Below are positions 61,181 through 64,000 of a stretch of DNA of 64,000 nt, piece by piece (positions within the stretch are counted from its first letter, which is position 1; each line of letters begins with the position of its first letter). The DNA lies in contig OX044367.1 of the NCBI GenBank assembly GCA_943846785.1, forward strand, positions 744,001 to 808,000. The letters are read 5' to 3'. Position numbers and translations under genes: made by a program. The notes under the pieces are model-generated. The model searched no databases. It was not told the origin of the DNA and saw only the letters and a program-made list of their open reading frames with translations. The stretch comes from SCGC-AAA076-P13 sp905478035. GTDB lineage: Bacteria > Pseudomonadota > Gammaproteobacteria > Magnimaribacterales > D2472.

Positions 61181-61332
61181 TGTAAAAATTAATTATATTT
61201 GTATTAAAAATAAACATTTTAATTAGAAATTAAATACATCAAAAATGTATACAAATATAGACTATTTAGGTATATTTCAAGTATTGCACAGCATGATGCT
61301 GCGCGTTTAACATAATCATATGGGGATATGCT

Positions 61333-64000
61333 ATGAATAATTTTAAATATTTAACTATATTTTCTTTCCTTACAGTTGGCCTAGTTTTTGCTGACAATCC
61401 TGGGGAAGAGATGACTTCTGCACCTGTTGAAGCACCAGTTCAAGAAACTGCTGTTGAAACGACTGTAGCAGAAACAACTGTTGATACTAGTGATGACAGC
61501 GAAGCAACAGAAGCTTCTGGTGATTCACAAGATCTTGGACGAGTGAGTGTTACTGGTTCAAGAATCAAAAGAACTGATATTGAAGGAGCTACTCCTTTAA
61601 TTACTATTACTAAAGATGATATTAGAGCTCAAGGCTTTCAAACTGTGTTTGATGCAGTTAGTAACCTTACTCAAAATACTGGTTCAGTAAATGGTGAAAA
61701 CTTCCAAGCTGGTTTTAACGGATCACTTCAACCAATTAACTTAAGAGATTTTGGTCCTGGTAGGACTCTTGTTCTTGTTAATGGTAAAAGAACAGCTGAC
61801 TATCCATTCCCATATAACGGAGAGTCTGCATCTTTTAACTACGCATCTATACCTTTAGCTGCTGTTGAGAGAATTGAAGTTTTAACATCTGGTGCTTCAT
61901 CAATCTATGGTTCTGATGCTGTAGCTGGTGTTGTTAACATCATATTAGTAGATGGACTAGAAGACAAAACATTAAGAGTTGTTGCTGGTAGTGGACTTGG
62001 AGCTGGTACTGGTGGTGAATCTATAAATATAGAATTTGCTGGTGGTGGGTTTGGTGATAAATTCTCATACACATATGCACTCGAATACAGACAAGATGAA
62101 GAAGTCCCTGTTGCAAGTAGAAGTGAGCATGATAGTTATTTAGATGCTAGACCAGGAAGACAGATTCCTTCAAGAGGTCTTCTAATAAGAGATCAGTATT
62201 ACTATAACTTACATATTCATCCTGAGCAGTTAATTAATATGGCTACTGGTGAAAATTTAGGTTTAACTTGTGAACAGGCAGATCCTGGATATACATTAGC
62301 GACTCCTGCTGAATCTGCAGCATATACGACTGCATTCTTTGGATCATATTGTGGACAAGATACAAGTTCTAATGGTTCATTAACGAACTATAGAGATAGA
62401 GCTTCTGTTTATCTATCTGGTACATATGAAATCAATGATAAAGTTGAAATGTATGCAAAAATTGTGCATTTAGAGACTAATACTGAAGGTGTTTTAGATA
62501 ACCTATTTACTCCATTTGTATGGGTTGCTGGTCCTCAAGCTTATGGTACTCAATATACACAAAATTATGGAGTTCCAGCTGGACAGCCTAATGCTGGTGG
62601 CGTTGCTTCAATGATGGACTTTAGAATTCAAAAAATCTTTACTAATGCTGTAAGAGGAACATCTTATGAAGAAGATACCACTACTATGGATATCGGCTTT
62701 AGAGGAGTTCTTTCTAATGGTTATGAGTGGGATATTTCTTATACAGATAATACGTATGACGTAGTTTCAACTGGTAGAAACTTCTTAGCTTCAGCTATGT
62801 ATGACAAAATTCATAATATTGGTGGAGTTGATGGTTGGGGTAATCCTTGTGTTCTTGACACGAATGATTTAGTTGATGGAGATCCTTCAAATGGTGAAGT
62901 TGTAGATACTTATGGCTTCTACGGTTATTCAGCTTATTATTCACAACCAAACTGTTACAACTGGGATTTTTACCTAAATACTCAAAGCTCTGCAGATTTA
63001 GAAGCTTTAAGAGTTGATAATGTTGAGCCTGCAAATGCATTCTCAGAATTATTACAAGCAAGTATTACTGGTGAAATAATGCAGTTGCCTTATGGTCCTT
63101 TACAATTTGCTGCTGTTGTTGAACATCAAACAAAAGGTTATGACGTTCAATTAAGTCAAGCTAACAAAGATGGCCTATTATGGGGTATTGGTGGTGTTGA
63201 CGGAGGTGGTGAAAGAGATAGAACTGCTTTTGGTGTCGAGCTAAGTATTCCAGTAACTGAAACCTTCTTAGTAAACCTTTCAACTCGTGTTGATGAGTAT
63301 GATGCTAAGAAAGTTAATGTAGACAGAAGAACAATGGGTGCTTCATTTGAGTGGAGACCAAGAGATAACTTCCTTTTAAGGGGTTCATGGTCTGAGTCAT
63401 TCAAAGCTCCGGACTTACCATATTCATTTGTTGGTGAAAGAAGATTCTTCACTTCAGAGGTTGATTACTACCAGTGCTATGCATCTGGTGACTTTGGTGC
63501 AACTGGTGCTACTTGTGGTGCTGGATATTCAATTAACAACATCGATGGTGTTACAACTGGTAATTTAAATCTTAAAGAAGAAGAAGGCGACTCCTACTCT
63601 ATAGGTTTTGTTTGGGAGCCAGTAGATAGATTAGCTATAACATTTGATGCTTTCCATATTCAGTTAAATGATATTGTTTCAACTAAAGATCTTACTACTA
63701 TTGTTAGAGATGAGGCTGTCTGTAGAGCTAGAGAGAATGGCGATACTTTAAATGCATTTGCTAATTATCCTGCATCATACTGTCAACAAGTTTATGACAG
63801 CATTGTTAGGGGAGGAAGAGACTTTACTCCTGTTGATGCTAATGGATCGGGTACTCCAAATGTACTAGCTGAAGGTAGTATTTCAGCGCTTTATGAGACA
63901 CCTGTTAATATTGCTGGTCAAGAATTCATTGGTGTTGATACTTCTATTAGTTATAGATGGGTTACAGACTCAGCTGGTGATTTCTCATTTAGTATTAATA
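61333..64000 (+). CDS. TonB-dependent receptor (C-terminus beyond window)
   Basis: At least 889 residues, still open at the edge. Signal peptide FSFLTVGLVFA; then a Glu/Thr-rich linker (VEAPVQETAVETTVAETT), TonB-box-like RVSVTGSRIKRTDIEG, plug domain with TPLITITKDDIRAQGFQTVFDAVSNL, NLRDFGPGRTLVLVNGKR and SGASSIYGSDAVAGVVNIIL, then barrel strands. It belongs to the Oar-like/TBDR-plug type with an N-terminal Arg-rich V-T-G-S-R-I motif. GGGGATATG precedes the ATG. The reading frame is continuous, in contrast to its divergent neighbour. Together they may form a peptide-uptake unit controlled by the palindrome between them. Confidence 0.92.
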   Translation, partial: MNNFKYLTIFSFLTVGLVFADNPGEEMTSAPVEAPVQETAVETTVAETTVDTSDDSEATEASGDSQDLGRVSVTGSRIKRTDIEGATPLITITKDDIRAQGFQTVFDAVSNLTQNTGSVNGENFQAGFNGSLQPINLRDFGPGRTLVLVNGKRTADYPFPYNGESASFNYASIPLAAVERIEVLTSGASSIYGSDAVAGVVNIILVDGLEDKTLRVVAGSGLGAGTGGESINIEFAGGGFGDKFSYTYALEYRQDEEVPVASRSEHDSYLDARPGRQIPSRGLLIRDQYYYNLHIHPEQLINMATGENLGLTCEQADPGYTLATPAESAAYTTAFFGSYCGQDTSSNGSLTNYRDRASVYLSGTYEINDKVEMYAKIVHLETNTEGVLDNLFTPFVWVAGPQAYGTQYTQNYGVPAGQPNAGGVASMMDFRIQKIFTNAVRGTSYEEDTTTMDIGFRGVLSNGYEWDISYTDNTYDVVSTGRNFLASAMYDKIHNIGGVDGWGNPCVLDTNDLVDGDPSNGEVVDTYGFYGYSAYYSQPNCYNWDFYLNTQSSADLEALRVDNVEPANAFSELLQASITGEIMQLPYGPLQFAAVVEHQTKGYDVQLSQANKDGLLWGIGGVDGGGERDRTAFGVELSIPVTETFLVNLSTRVDEYDAKKVNVDRRTMGASFEWRPRDNFLLRGSWSESFKAPDLPYSFVGERRFFTSEVDYYQCYASGDFGATGATCGAGYSINNIDGVTTGNLNLKEEEGDSYSIGFVWEPVDRLAITFDAFHIQLNDIVSTKDLTTIVRDEAVCRARENGDTLNAFANYPASYCQQVYDSIVRGGRDFTPVDANGSGTPNVLAEGSISALYETPVNIAGQEFIGVDTSISYRWVTDSAGDFSFSIN

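Noticed and set aside
62795..63452. Two minus-strand frames in the second TonB receptor
   Set aside because: Antisense to a long, continuous receptor frame.

Overview
The window is AT-rich, gene-dense DNA from a Gram-negative bacterium. The gene content fits a small-genome marine gammaproteobacterium; SAR86-like is my best guess, from many TonB-dependent receptors, secreted peptidases, short intergenic gaps and the SdhE/YgfZ/RsmJ/TrmJ set. That placement rests on gene content and composition, not on a marker tree.

Left part (1-12.4 kb): partial malate dehydrogenase, an AlkB-type dioxygenase, an SDR, a GST, a hemolysin-III family membrane protein and class Ia ribonucleotide reductase nrdAB. 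The nrdAB upstream region carries a pair of NrdR boxes flanked by two perfect DnaA boxes. glpK, serA and ung follow. The 315-bp gap before ung holds an array of DnaA-box-like sites, including a perfect inverted pair. Genes left of this area are mostly on the minus strand and genes right of it mostly on the plus strand, so a replication origin here is worth testing.

Core block (12.4-35 kb): sdhE; rpoE-rseA-mucD, with no separate rseB and an RseA whose tail resembles the RseB C-terminus; then a tight train lepA-lepB-rnc-era-recO-acpS-adk-tsaB-uppP-rsmJ, mostly joined by start/stop overlaps. After an acyl-CoA dehydrogenase and an FG-GAP/cupredoxin lipoprotein come tRNA-Leu, queA-tgt-yajC-secD-secF, a SuhB homologue lacking metal-binding residues, trmJ and tRNA-Glu.

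Accessory block (35-64 kb): just after tRNA-Glu lies a gene-free patch with helically spaced TGTTTCCA repeats and a GC-rich stretch, possibly the scar of an integrated element. Beyond it are exported dimeric-barrel-like proteins, oxidoreductases, a patatin, an RRM protein, two large TonB-dependent receptors, an M64-type metallopeptidase lipoprotein with a translationally coupled partner, tRNA-Gly, a secreted esterase, malate synthase G (frame-broken), indoleamine 2,3-dioxygenase, an unassigned structured RNA with its own promoter and terminator, thymidine kinase, glutaryl-CoA dehydrogenase and a frame-broken S9 peptidase divergent from the second receptor. A perfect TyrR/PhhR-type palindrome sits between the last two. 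The block reads as peptide and amino-acid scavenging: outer-membrane uptake, secreted proteolysis, then catabolism of tryptophan and acyl-CoA intermediates.

Three genes (tsaB, glcB, the S9 peptidase) carry apparent single-base shifts, most of which are repaired by removing one base. This could be sequence error rather than biology and should be checked in the reads.
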